Of a stretch of 64,000 bases of DNA, positions 26,323-35,143 are shown in pieces; positions within the stretch are counted from its first letter, which is position 1; each line of letters opens with the position of its first letter. This DNA comes from Fictibacillus macauensis ZFHKF-1. Lineage in GTDB: Bacteria > Bacillota > Bacilli > Bacillales > Fictibacillaceae. The stretch covers positions 1 through 64,000 of the forward strand of contig NZ_AKKV01000019.1 of assembly GCF_000269865.1 (NCBI RefSeq). Direction: 5' to 3'. A model generated the notes under the pieces. The model did no database searches. It worked only from the letters and a program-made list of their open reading frames with translations, and was not told the origin of the DNA. The translations under genes were made by a program, and so were the position numbers.

Positions 26323-27510
26323 GTGAAAATTTGTCATTTAACGTCCGTCCATCCAGCAACCGATATACGCATTTTTCTAAAAGAATGCCAATCTCTGCAT
26401 CAACATGGTCATGACGTTTATTTAATCGCGCCTCATACCGAGTCGGTCGTAATGAATGGCATTCAAATTAAACAGGTTGGTCCGTTTCGCGGAGCACGCC
26501 TCGTTAAGATGATTCGTGCTGTTAAGGCTGTGTATACAAAAGCACTTGAAGTCGATGCCGATGTGTATCATTTTCATGATCCAGAGCTAATTATTGTAGG
26601 ATTGTTATTGAAAAGAAGAGGAAAGCACGTCATTTATGATGTGCATGAAGATGTACCACAACAAATTCTTTCTAAACAGTGGCTACCCAAATCTTTACGA
26701 AAATCCGTTTCATGGATAGCTGAAAGAATAGAAGGTTATGGAGCGCGCCGCTTGGATGCGATTGTAACAGCAACGCCTTTTTTAGCACAACGCTTTAAGG
26801 CGTTCAGTTCACGAGTTGTTACCTTGCATAATTATCCGATGTTACACGAGTTAGCCACCATCACTTCTCTACAGGAAGAAGAACCCCTCCCTGCCTTCGT
26901 TTATATTGGTGGCTTAAGTGAATTGCGCGGGGTTAGAGCTATGCTTGCAGCAATGACAGCACTTAACTCTGAAAAAGCAAAAGCTCACTTAATGTGGGCT
27001 GGAACATTTTCCCCTCCCTCGCTCGAAGAAGAGGTAGCCCCTCAGCTTGCTACAGCTGGCATTGACTATTACGGTTACCTGAGTCGAGAAGAAGTCAAGC
27101 ATGCACTGTCGCGAGCGGTTGCGGGACTCGTTTTATTACAACCAGAGCCACGCTATACAGTGAGTTATCCCATTAAACTGTTTGAATATATGGCAGCAGG
27201 TATTCCGACGATTGCCTCTGACTTTCCCTTATGGCGAACGTTTGTTGAAGAGCCTTCTTGTGGTATTTGTGTTAATCCTTTGGATGAGGAGGCCATTGCC
27301 AAAGCCCTGCTTTGGATCATTGAGCATCCGCAACAAGCGCGGCAAATGGGGGAGAACGGTAAACGAGCTGTGCTAGCTCATTACAATTGGGAAAAAGAAA
27401 GTGAAAAGCTTATTTCTTTATATGAAACGATTAAAGGTACAGAGCGAAAGCGAGGTGAGGGTGCAGATGAAGATTTGGATCTTGAATCATGTAGCGTTAA
27501 AGCCTTCTGA
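26323..27510 (+). CDS. GT4-family glycosyltransferase
   Basis: GT-B glycosyltransferase of the polysaccharide locus. Visible features are ICHLTSVHPATDIRIFLKEC at the N-terminus, YHFHDPELI, YDVHEDVPQQI, FVYIGGLSELRGV and the C-terminal KLFEYMAAGIPTIASDFP block. Two GTG codons are possible; the one at 26323 has AAAGGTG at about 8 nt, giving 395 aa. Its last 44 bases overlap the next glycosyltransferase gene. Sugar specificity cannot be told. Confidence 0.82.
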   Translation: MKICHLTSVHPATDIRIFLKECQSLHQHGHDVYLIAPHTESVVMNGIQIKQVGPFRGARLVKMIRAVKAVYTKALEVDADVYHFHDPELIIVGLLLKRRGKHVIYDVHEDVPQQILSKQWLPKSLRKSVSWIAERIEGYGARRLDAIVTATPFLAQRFKAFSSRVVTLHNYPMLHELATITSLQEEEPLPAFVYIGGLSELRGVRAMLAAMTALNSEKAKAHLMWAGTFSPPSLEEEVAPQLATAGIDYYGYLSREEVKHALSRAVAGLVLLQPEPRYTVSYPIKLFEYMAAGIPTIASDFPLWRTFVEEPSCGICVNPLDEEAIAKALLWIIEHPQQARQMGENGKRAVLAHYNWEKESEKLISLYETIKGTERKRGEGADEDLDLESCSVKAF

Positions 27511-28750
27511 AACTGGGATTACACGGCATTATGATATTGCCAATGAGCTTGTAAAACAAAAACATGAAGTAACGATTTTTGCTAGTAGCTTTTTAGCGTA
27601 TCGGTATGTGTTCCGAAATCGCCGAAAAACGAACTATACAGAAAACGTAAATGGTGTGCTTTTTGAATGGATGTGGACATTACCGTATAAAGGAAACGGC
27701 ATTCTACGTGTCTTCAATATGATTTCTTATTTCTTTATGGCGTTATGGCGTGGCTTATTGTCTAAAGAAAAGCCTGATGCGGTCGTTGGCTCTTCTGTCC
27801 ATTTGTTTGCTTGTTTAGCAGCTTATGTACTCAGTCGGTTTAAAAAAGCAACGTATATTGTTGAAATTCGGGATTTATGGCCGCAAACGCTCATTGATCT
27901 TGGGAAAATGTCAAAACGTCACCCTGCCGTCTTATTGTTTGGCATGCTTGAAAAGTTCGTTTGTCGCCGTGCCGATCAAATTATTGTAACACTACCAGGT
28001 GCAGTGGATTATTTACGAAACCTAGGCATTGCAGAAGACAAGATTCATGTGATCCCAAATGGCATTGTAATGAATCGTGAAAAAGAGAAATCACGTCCAA
28101 GCCCGCTCGCTCAGTCATTATCGTTACTTAAAAAGAAGCACGGCAAGCTAGCTATGTATGTGGGGTCCCATGGTGACGCCAATGCACTTCATACCGTGAT
28201 TGAAAGTGCAAAATTTCTAAGTGAGTCAGAAGTAGCGCTCATCTTAATTGGCGACGGACCCATGAAGGAAAGCTTGCAAAAGGCAGCAAAAGCATATTCA
28301 CACGTCTACTTTTTTGATAGCATACCGAAAAAGGCAGTGCTATCAACGCTTTGTCTTGCTGATGTTTTACTCATCTCCATGCGCGATGCACCGCTCTACC
28401 AATATGGCATGTCTTTAAATAAGTTGAATGATTATATGCTATGTGGCAAGCCCATTTTGTTTGCAGGTAACGTGGCCAATGATATTGTTACCGAAGCCAA
28501 AGCTGGGCTTACGATAGCTCCAGAGCGACCTGGTGCCTTTGCCGATGGCTTGCGTTCTCTTCTTTCACTGTCAGAAGAAGAGCTACAGGAAATTGCAGCA
28601 ACAAGTTATGCGTATGTGAATGATCATCATAATATTGAACGGCTTGCGCAACGATTTTTAGCAATATGTTCGTATAAAGAAGCGTATCCAGAAGATGAGG
28701 AAGCCGTTCCGTGTCAACTATCGATTTCAAAGTGGGGATCACGACAATAG
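27467..28750 (+). CDS. GT4-family glycosyltransferase (WbuB-like)
   Basis: GT-B enzyme with the WbuB-type opening WILNHVALKPSETGITRHYD and IANELVKQKHEVTIFASSF, then EIRDLWPQTLIDLG, IPNGIV, YVGSHGDANALHTVIESA, LIGDGPMKESL and SLNKLNDYMLCGKPILFAG. WbuB relatives add N-acetylated amino sugars (for example L-FucNAc), which suits a locus making acetamido sugars, but that is inference. The start at 27467 (427 aa) is chosen for GAGGGTGCAG immediately upstream; the frame is open for 66 bases more without a ribosome site. Confidence 0.82.
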   Translation: MKIWILNHVALKPSETGITRHYDIANELVKQKHEVTIFASSFLAYRYVFRNRRKTNYTENVNGVLFEWMWTLPYKGNGILRVFNMISYFFMALWRGLLSKEKPDAVVGSSVHLFACLAAYVLSRFKKATYIVEIRDLWPQTLIDLGKMSKRHPAVLLFGMLEKFVCRRADQIIVTLPGAVDYLRNLGIAEDKIHVIPNGIVMNREKEKSRPSPLAQSLSLLKKKHGKLAMYVGSHGDANALHTVIESAKFLSESEVALILIGDGPMKESLQKAAKAYSHVYFFDSIPKKAVLSTLCLADVLLISMRDAPLYQYGMSLNKLNDYMLCGKPILFAGNVANDIVTEAKAGLTIAPERPGAFADGLRSLLSLSEEELQEIAATSYAYVNDHHNIERLAQRFLAICSYKEAYPEDEEAVPCQLSISKWGSRQ

Positions 28751-28772
28751 AGGATGAGAAGAGGGAGAAGTT

Positions 28773-29903
28773 ATGCGCGTTCCGATGTTTGATATGCAAG
28801 AACAATACGAAGACTTGCGAGCGGAAATGTTACCGGCAGTGGATGAAGTAATGAAGAAATCGCGCTTTATTTTAGGTGAGAATGTGACAGCATTTGAACA
28901 AGAAATGGCAGCGTATTGTCATGTTTCACACAGCGTAGGCGTTGCAAGTGGCAGTGATGCGCTCTATTTAACACTACTCGCTCTTAATATTGGGCCAGGC
29001 GATGAAGTCATTGTTCCTTCCTTTACGTTTTTTGCCAGTGCTAGTGCAGTCGCACGAACAGGAGCAGTACCAGTGTTTGCCGACATTTCACCTTCTTGTT
29101 ATACACTTGATCTGGGCTCGGTTGAGGCAAAACGAACAGAGCGAACGAAGGCCATTATCGCGGTACATTTATACGGTCAGATGGCACAGATGGGAGAACT
29201 GATGGCTCTCGCTCGGAAACATTCTTTGTATGTGATTGAAGATGCGGCCCAAGCGCTCGGCGCTACCCAAAATGGGAAGCCTCCAGGTGCTCATTCTCAT
29301 GCTGCTATTTTAAGCTTTTTTCCAACCAAAAATTTAGGCGCCTATGGCGATGCCGGTATGGTTGTAACAAACAATGCAGCGCTTGCTGAAAAAATAAACG
29401 TGCTACGTGTACATGGCTCAAAACCGAAATACTATCATCATGAGCTTGGGTGTAACAGTCGGTTAGACGAGTTACAAGCGGCTATATTACGTGTTAAGTT
29501 TCCACACCTTGCTCACTGGAATGAGCGACGACGTGAGATTGCCGCCTACTATGATGAATTGCTGTTACAAAAAGTTCCTGATTTGCTTAGCCCACCCGTT
29601 GTGGCAAAGGCAAATGAACATGTTTTTCATCAGTATACGCTGTTTGTAAACAAGCGCAAGGAGCTTGTTGCCTTCCTGCAACAAGCAGGAATTGAGACGA
29701 TGATTTATTACCCATTGCCGCTTCACTTACAGCCAGTCTTTTCGTCGTTAGGCTATGAAGTTGGCAGCTTACCAGAAACAGAGCGCGCTAGTCAACACGT
29801 TCTTTCTTTGCCGATGTTTCCGGAATTAAAAAAAGAACAGCAAGTGTATGTGGTCGATCAGTTGGCCGCCTTTTATGCGCAACAGACTATGTTAAAGGTG
29901 TAG
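28773..29903 (+). CDS. DegT/DnrJ/EryC1 sugar aminotransferase (WbpE-like)
   Basis: PLP-dependent transaminase expected to convert the 3-keto sugar made by the WbpB-like enzyme to the 3-amino sugar. The PLP lysine is Lys186 in SFFPTKNLGAYGDAG; other family motifs are GVASGSDALYLTLLALNIGP, GDEVIVPSFTF, IEDAAQALGA, CNSRLDELQAAILRVK and the late HVLSLPMFPEL. The opening MFDMQEQYEDLRAEM is close to the WbpE/WlbC group. The ribosome site GAGGGAGAAG is 2-3 nt from the ATG's ideal spacing. It is followed 11 bases later by the acetyltransferase gene. Confidence 0.85.
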   Translation: MRVPMFDMQEQYEDLRAEMLPAVDEVMKKSRFILGENVTAFEQEMAAYCHVSHSVGVASGSDALYLTLLALNIGPGDEVIVPSFTFFASASAVARTGAVPVFADISPSCYTLDLGSVEAKRTERTKAIIAVHLYGQMAQMGELMALARKHSLYVIEDAAQALGATQNGKPPGAHSHAAILSFFPTKNLGAYGDAGMVVTNNAALAEKINVLRVHGSKPKYYHHELGCNSRLDELQAAILRVKFPHLAHWNERRREIAAYYDELLLQKVPDLLSPPVVAKANEHVFHQYTLFVNKRKELVAFLQQAGIETMIYYPLPLHLQPVFSSLGYEVGSLPETERASQHVLSLPMFPELKKEQQVYVVDQLAAFYAQQTMLKV

Positions 29904-29914
29904 GAGGAAGCGCG

Positions 29915-30607
29915 ATGACAATGGGAGAGCACGTTGTTATTGAAGAGGGTGCTGTGATTGGAAAGAATGTTAGCATTGGCCATCATGTGATCATTTATCG
30001 TGATTCGGTCATTGGTGACAATACGGTCATTTGTGATCATGCGGTGATTGGTAAACCCCCGATGCGAGGGAAGCGATCGGCATTGCCTGTACAAAAAAGG
30101 CCCCCAGGTACCATCATTGGCAACGATGTTGTCATTGGTACGAGCGCTATTATCTACAGAGGGGCGACGCTGCATGATGCCGTATTCGTTGCCGATTTAG
30201 CAAGCATTCGTGAGCGGGTAACGATTCATGGTGAAACGATTATTGGTCGTGGCGTGGCCATTGAAAATGATTGTACCATTGGAAAACGGTGCAAAATTGA
30301 AACAAACGCTTATATTACCGCTTATTCAACATTAGAAGATGATGTGTTTATCGCACCGTGCGTGGTCACGACCAATGACAATTACTTAGCTCGCTGTGAG
30401 GAACGCTTTTCCCATTTTAAAGGCGTTACAATAAAACGCGGTGGGCGAATTGGGGCAAACGCTACGATTTTACCAGGCAAAGTTATGGAGGAAGAAAGTG
30501 TCGCCGCTGCTGGCAGCCTCGTTACAAAAGATTTAGGTGCCCGCACAATCTATGCGGGTCATCCAGCGAAACCGTTTCGAGAAGTACCTAGTAATCAATG
30601 GCTATAA
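29915..30607 (+). CDS. Left-handed beta-helix N-acetyltransferase (WbpD-like)
   Basis: Predicted to acetylate the 3-amino group on the UDP-sugar from the DegT enzyme. The protein is built of hexapeptide repeats (VVIEEGAVIGKNVSIGHHVI and many more to about residue 150), followed by the WbpD/WlbB-type loop CVVTTNDNYLARC and the coil IKRGGRIGANATILPGKVM, and ends AGHPAKPFREVP. At 230 aa it is a little longer than WbpD (about 190 aa) because of extra N-terminal coils. AGGAGG is 6 nt before the ATG. Confidence 0.83.
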   Translation: MTMGEHVVIEEGAVIGKNVSIGHHVIIYRDSVIGDNTVICDHAVIGKPPMRGKRSALPVQKRPPGTIIGNDVVIGTSAIIYRGATLHDAVFVADLASIRERVTIHGETIIGRGVAIENDCTIGKRCKIETNAYITAYSTLEDDVFIAPCVVTTNDNYLARCEERFSHFKGVTIKRGGRIGANATILPGKVMEEESVAAAGSLVTKDLGARTIYAGHPAKPFREVPSNQWL

Positions 30608-30631
30608 CGGAACAGAAGGGAGGATGAAGCT

Positions 30632-32137
30632 GTGAAAGCTAGCTATGAGCTGTTACTTGCTGTTTTACTAGCCTGTGCATGCAGTCTGATCATTAATAGC
30701 ACGCTCCTAGCGACAGCTTCTTTTTCTATACTAAGCATGGTTTGCCTAGTAAGTAGCGCTCTTGTCGTTCTAGCGTTGTGTTGTAAACCAATCATTGAAA
30801 AATGTGCACCATCACAATTGCTTTTTTACCTCCTCATTGGCACGGCTTTTCTCGGTGCTGGTGCTTTTTCTTTCTCCGTCGGCCCCATTTCCCTTTTTCC
30901 TTATCGCATTGTATTGATCATCTTTTTACCGGTGTTTCTTTATTTCCTATGGTTTCATAAAGAAACACCCTCGCTCCAACATACGCCCGTATGGCCTGTG
31001 CTATCCTTTCATATCGGTTGGATCGTGTACGGCCTGTTTTCGTTAAGCTGGGCGCCTTCCTTTTCAGCAGGCGTAATGGAGCTCGTTTTTTTAACGCTTG
31101 GGGTCTCCTTTATTTTCTTTATGATCGTTATGCTTCGTGATCTGTCGCATTTTTTGCATGTGTACTACATATGGCTCTTCGTCTTTGCGGGTTTGTTGTT
31201 GCTTGGTCTTTGGAATCATGTAACGGGTCTGCATTTGCCTATTTCTCGATTGCATACAGCACCTTTGGCACAGCAGCGCATTCCAACAGCCGTCTTTGTA
31301 AACGAAAATGATTACGCAAGCTTCATATCGCTTAGTTTCTTTTTGCTACTTGCATTTGTTCATCATACGAAACGCTCCTTTTTGCGCTATGTAGGTGTTC
31401 TGTTCCTACTGCTATCTCTCTATATCATTCAACTAACGGCATCGCGCGCCAATTTATTAGCTATCGTTCTTGGCGGTTTTGCTTGGTTTGTAGTAATGAC
31501 GAGTGCCAAGCTTAAGAAACGCTTATTGCTTGCGGGATGCTGTGGCCTTGGTCTCTTTGCTCTACTTGTTCCTGGACGTTTCTTAGCTCTCTTTAAACCG
31601 TTACAAGAGGTTGTTGTAAAGATGATGCTTGCCTCAACCACAGCAGAGGATTCGGTAAATATTCGGCTTGCTTTATTAAAAAATGGGGTACATTACGTAT
31701 TGAGCAGTTTTGGATTTGGAGTAGGAGCGGGAAATAGTAAATATTACTTGGCTCACGAAGCGCTATTTCCAACGAATCATATCATTAATCTACATAACTG
31801 GTGGATGGATCTTCTCGTTAATTATGGCGTGCTGATTTTTATAGGCTATCTTTTAGTATACGTTTGGATAATTCGGCAGTTGATCGCCATGCTTCCATAC
31901 ATGAACACGACAGCTGAACGGATGCTGTGCGAAGGGTTATTTGGAGCAATGATCGCTTTTTCCCTTTCATGCATCTCGCCAAGCTCGCAAATTTCGTTAC
32001 ACTCTCTTTGGATTCTCTTTGGCTTAGGGATTAGTTATATAAATTTTCAAAAAGTGAAACGAAATGAAACGTTATATCGACACTATAAGTTAAGGGAGTC
32101 TACCTGTCATGCAACCACCGTTACAACCGATCGTTAG
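30632..32137 (+). CDS. O-antigen ligase/polymerase-like membrane protein (Wzy-type)
   Basis: Predicted polymerase that joins flipped repeat units on the outer membrane leaflet face. About 12 hydrophobic segments are seen. The central block (VNENDYASFISLSFFLLLAF, QLTASRANLLAIVLGGFAWF) and the large loop with SVNIRLALLKNGVHYV, GVGAGNSKYYL and HNWWMDLLVNYGVLIF are the Wzy_C/WaaL pattern. The start is GTG behind GGGAGG. The gene overlaps the chain-length gene by 29 bases. Whether it polymerises or ligates cannot be decided by sequence; the Wzx and Wzz neighbours favour polymerisation. Confidence 0.85.
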   Translation: MKASYELLLAVLLACACSLIINSTLLATASFSILSMVCLVSSALVVLALCCKPIIEKCAPSQLLFYLLIGTAFLGAGAFSFSVGPISLFPYRIVLIIFLPVFLYFLWFHKETPSLQHTPVWPVLSFHIGWIVYGLFSLSWAPSFSAGVMELVFLTLGVSFIFFMIVMLRDLSHFLHVYYIWLFVFAGLLLLGLWNHVTGLHLPISRLHTAPLAQQRIPTAVFVNENDYASFISLSFFLLLAFVHHTKRSFLRYVGVLFLLLSLYIIQLTASRANLLAIVLGGFAWFVVMTSAKLKKRLLLAGCCGLGLFALLVPGRFLALFKPLQEVVVKMMLASTTAEDSVNIRLALLKNGVHYVLSSFGFGVGAGNSKYYLAHEALFPTNHIINLHNWWMDLLVNYGVLIFIGYLLVYVWIIRQLIAMLPYMNTTAERMLCEGLFGAMIAFSLSCISPSSQISLHSLWILFGLGISYINFQKVKRNETLYRHYKLRESTCHATTVTTDR

Positions 32138-32807
32138 AAGGCTAAAGAAACGTTTACGAAACTATGCTCTTTTCTTTATTGCTGTTGTACTTTTGACGAC
32201 GGTTCTCTCCTACGTGATGGCGTTACGTGCGCCAGAAAAGGTAACCGTTACGGCCTCGGTAAAGATGGGTCAAGTAGAAACCTCCTCGCTTAATAATGCT
32301 GAAAGTGCAGCGACGTTTATCAAAAGTGAAACATTTAGGCGCATGCTATCACGAGACGCTGCTGATCTGCTTCCCGAGCAGTTACAAACGTACGTTGATA
32401 ATGAAAAAATCCTAACCTTGTCTTTATCAGGAAGTGATGCATCCTCTTTGGAAAAAAAGATGCAAGCTATTACAACTGCCTTTTTACACGTTGGCCAGCA
32501 ACAGGCAAAACAATGGAAGCGTAGCCTTTCTTCACAAATTAAGAACGTGAAACGAACAGCGGTTACAGGAGAAGCTATTATTGCCAAGCAAGAATATTTG
32601 TTTGATTTAAAAACAAGACAACAAAAAATAACAGAACCGCTTCTGTTAGAACAAAAAAAGCAGGTAATGACAATGAGTAAAAACAAAAAAGCATTGTTAG
32701 GCTTTTTAGTTGGCATCACGCTTGATCTTGTCCTTCTTTGCTTACCTGAGCTGCTGCGCAAAGAGGAGTTTTCTCTTGAAAATGGTCCTGAAAATAAAAA
32801 ACAATGA
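32109..32807 (+). CDS. Wzz/YveK-like chain-length determinant protein
   Basis: Polysaccharide co-polymerase that sets chain length. A transmembrane helix near residues 20-40 (YALFFIAVVLLTTVLSYVMA) and another near 195-212 (ALLGFLVGITLDLVLLCL) enclose an extracytoplasmic domain with coiled-coil segments, the standard topology. There is no tyrosine-kinase domain and no BY-kinase gene next to it. AAGGGAG precedes the ATG at about 10 nt. It overlaps the polymerase gene by 29 bases and ends the operon before tagO copy 2, which has its own 160-base upstream gap. Confidence 0.78.
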   Translation: MQPPLQPIVRRLKKRLRNYALFFIAVVLLTTVLSYVMALRAPEKVTVTASVKMGQVETSSLNNAESAATFIKSETFRRMLSRDAADLLPEQLQTYVDNEKILTLSLSGSDASSLEKKMQAITTAFLHVGQQQAKQWKRSLSSQIKNVKRTAVTGEAIIAKQEYLFDLKTRQQKITEPLLLEQKKQVMTMSKNKKALLGFLVGITLDLVLLCLPELLRKEEFSLENGPENKKQ

Positions 32808-32970
32808 AAGCGCACACCAAATTTTGCATACTTTTGCTTTTGTTTATAGTCATTTCGATATATAATTTCTAAGAAGGTACACAGTGAATTTTCATGGGGT
32901 ATAGTTGGGGAGTAAAAGTAGCAATGAAGTCTGCTTAAATCCATTGAAGAGTTGGAAGAAGAGGGATAAC

Positions 32971-34059
32971 ATGAATTTTCAATTAATTATAGCTGCCATT
33001 GTCTCGTTTACAATTGCAGCGGCTGTCATGCCATTAATTATAAAACTTGCCATAAAGTTAAAAGCAACCGATCAACCAAATCATCGAAAAGTGCACGTTA
33101 AACCAATGCCAAGATGGGGCGGGCTAGGAATTTTCATTGGCGTTATCGCCGGTTACTTCGCCTCGGGCTTATATGAAATGCATCTAAACGGTATTATTAT
33201 TGGGGCAGTGATTATCATTGCACTAGGATTGATTGATGATCGTTTTGAGCTAAGTGCAAAAGTGAAGCTTGTTGGCCAAATTATAGCCGCAGTTGTCGTT
33301 GCTTCTACAGGCTTAAAGATGGATTTATTAACCATTCCTTTTATTGATACATTTCATTTGGATCCATGGGCGGCCTATATAGCAACAATATTTTGGATTA
33401 TTGCCATTACCAATGCCATTAATTTAATTGACGGCCTAGACGGTTTAGCTGCCGGTGTATCGGTCATCGTCACTATTACGATCGCCATTATGGCGGGCGT
33501 GAACGGCAACATGATGATCTTAACGCTGGCGCTTATAGTAGCGGCTTCAACACTTGGTTTTTTATTGTTTAACTTTAATCCAGCGAAGATTTTTATGGGC
33601 GATGCCGGATCGATGTTTCTCGGATACTCCATCTCCATCTTATCGTTGCTAGGATTATATAAAAGCGTAACGCTCTTTAGTTTTGTTGTGCCGATTATTA
33701 TCTTAGGTGTTCCGGTGTTTGATACATCCTTTGCCATCATTCGCAGAATGGCCAATAAAAAACCAATATCAGCACCTGATAAAGGGCATTTACATCATCG
33801 TCTCATTAATTTAGGCATGTCACATCGAAAGACCGTGCTCGTGATTTATGCGTTAAGCATTATTTTCAGCGTGGCGGCGATTGTTTTTGAATCAAGCACT
33901 TTATGGGGCTCAGTTGTCATTATTATTGGCTTATTGCTTATGTTAGAAGTGATTGCTGAAATCATTGGTCTCGTTCATCATCGCTATCGTCCGGTGCTCT
34001 ATTTGTATCGTAAACTTTTTAGAACACCTACAGAGATGAATTCAAGTGATAAAAAATAA
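32971..34059 (+). CDS. tagO: Undecaprenyl-phosphate GlcNAc-1-phosphate transferase, copy 2
   Basis: Second MraY/WecA-family membrane initiator, 362 aa from the ATG at 32971 (behind AGAGGG; the frame open from 32905 has no ribosome site). It has PRWGGLGIFIG, GLIDDRFELSAKVKL, ITNAINLIDGLDGLAAG, FNFNPAKIFMGDAGSMFLG and the HLHH motif, and is strongly similar along its length to the copy at 8613-9656. Its place at the end of the Wzx/Wzy locus suggests it starts that polymer, with the other copy serving teichoic acid. Either could cover both. Confidence 0.9.
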   Translation: MNFQLIIAAIVSFTIAAAVMPLIIKLAIKLKATDQPNHRKVHVKPMPRWGGLGIFIGVIAGYFASGLYEMHLNGIIIGAVIIIALGLIDDRFELSAKVKLVGQIIAAVVVASTGLKMDLLTIPFIDTFHLDPWAAYIATIFWIIAITNAINLIDGLDGLAAGVSVIVTITIAIMAGVNGNMMILTLALIVAASTLGFLLFNFNPAKIFMGDAGSMFLGYSISILSLLGLYKSVTLFSFVVPIIILGVPVFDTSFAIIRRMANKKPISAPDKGHLHHRLINLGMSHRKTVLVIYALSIIFSVAAIVFESSTLWGSVVIIIGLLLMLEVIAEIIGLVHHRYRPVLYLYRKLFRTPTEMNSSDKK

Positions 34060-34063
34060 AAAG

Positions 34064-34090
34064 GAAGAGGAGGCGCGCCTCCTCTTTTTT
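34064..34090 (+). terminator. Terminator after tagO copy 2
   Basis: Perfect palindrome AGAGGAGGCGCGCCTCCTCT followed by T residues. Confidence 0.85.
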
Positions 34091-34209
34091 ATGTGCAAAA
34101 ATCTAAAAAAAAGATTTATGTTTAGGTTTCATATTCAAAAATAGTGGGTATGATTCCTAATTAGAATCCTATCCATAGCGTCGAATGCGTCCATGAAACG
34201 AGGGAATAC

Positions 34210-34845
34210 TTACGAATACAGCTCTTCTAAATATTCAGTGTCACCGACTGTAAGCTGAGCTTGTCCGTTTGTAAGGTTGGTTATAAATTCTTTAAACGGC
34301 TCTAGCTCGCCATCTGCAACATACGTAATGATTTCAACATTTTCAAGGTAATGTATTTCTTTAATTTCGTAAATGGAAGACCGCAGTTCATTTTCTACCT
34401 TTCCGAGGAGTGTGTAGTCGATTACCGCACTAACATTATACATAAGCTTTCGTTCGACAACTCCGACAGCGTTTAGCGTCTCACTGACACTTTTTCCATA
34501 CGCACGAATTAAGCCGCCCGCGCCTAGTTTAATGCCACCGAAGTAGCGTGTAACGACTGCGACCGTATCTTTTAATTGGCGTTTCTTTAACACTTCTAAC
34601 ATGGGAACGCCTGCAGTACCGCTTGGCTCACCATCATCATTTGCCTTTTGAATATGATCGGTTTCGCCAATTAAATAAGCAGAGCAATTATGGTTCGCGC
34701 TGCTATGCTGTTTTTTAACACGTTGAATGACAGCGATTGCTTCTTCTTCTGTTTGGACACGTGCAACCGTCGTAATAAATCGTGACCGATCGATCACGAT
34801 CTCATGTTCGCCCTCTGCTTTTACAGTTAAATAGTTGGATAACAT
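34210..34845 (-). CDS. yvyE: IMPACT/YigZ family protein YvyE
   Basis: Conserved 211-aa protein of the UPF0029/IMPACT family; the biochemical role is uncertain (ribosome- or translation-linked in relatives). The N-terminal domain shows EIVIDRSRFITTVARV, HNCSAYLIG and the hallmark DDGEPSGTAGVPML, then YFGGIKLGAGGLIRAYG; a C-terminal ferredoxin-like domain follows from about 140. It sits upstream of and divergent from degS as in B. subtilis, anchoring the synteny of this block. Confidence 0.9.
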   Translation of the reverse strand: MLSNYLTVKAEGEHEIVIDRSRFITTVARVQTEEEAIAVIQRVKKQHSSANHNCSAYLIGETDHIQKANDDGEPSGTAGVPMLEVLKKRQLKDTVAVVTRYFGGIKLGAGGLIRAYGKSVSETLNAVGVVERKLMYNVSAVIDYTLLGKVENELRSSIYEIKEIHYLENVEIITYVADGELEPFKEFITNLTNGQAQLTVGDTEYLEELYS

Positions 34846-35143
34846 TTCTACTAGCTCCTTTTTTTGTATTTATACAGCTTTTTTTCTCGTTACCAAGAAA
34901 TGTTCTGAATAGTCTTTTTCTATAAAATTAATGGTAAATCTACAAATCAATGAAGTTTAGTGCTATCCTTCATTATAAGATGTGAAGGAATGTCCTACAA
35001 ATTTTCTTATTTTCTAGACATAAAATCCCTATTCATGGCGAATGATTTATGGAATAAATGTTTTTAATTGGATTCGTGGTAATAAAGGCCTGTTTTTATT
35101 TTTTTTATTGTTCTTCTTTACTGTTTTAAATGGAGGAATTACG

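Noticed and set aside
32905-32970. Longer start for tagO copy 2
   Set aside because: No ribosome site before 32905, while AGAGGG precedes the ATG at 32971; the extra residues are hydrophilic and not conserved in copy 1.
35042-35143. N-terminal extension of DegS with a hydrophobic segment that would make it a membrane protein
   Set aside because: The ATG at 35144 has GGAGG at good spacing and gives the same length as B. subtilis DegS, a cytoplasmic kinase.
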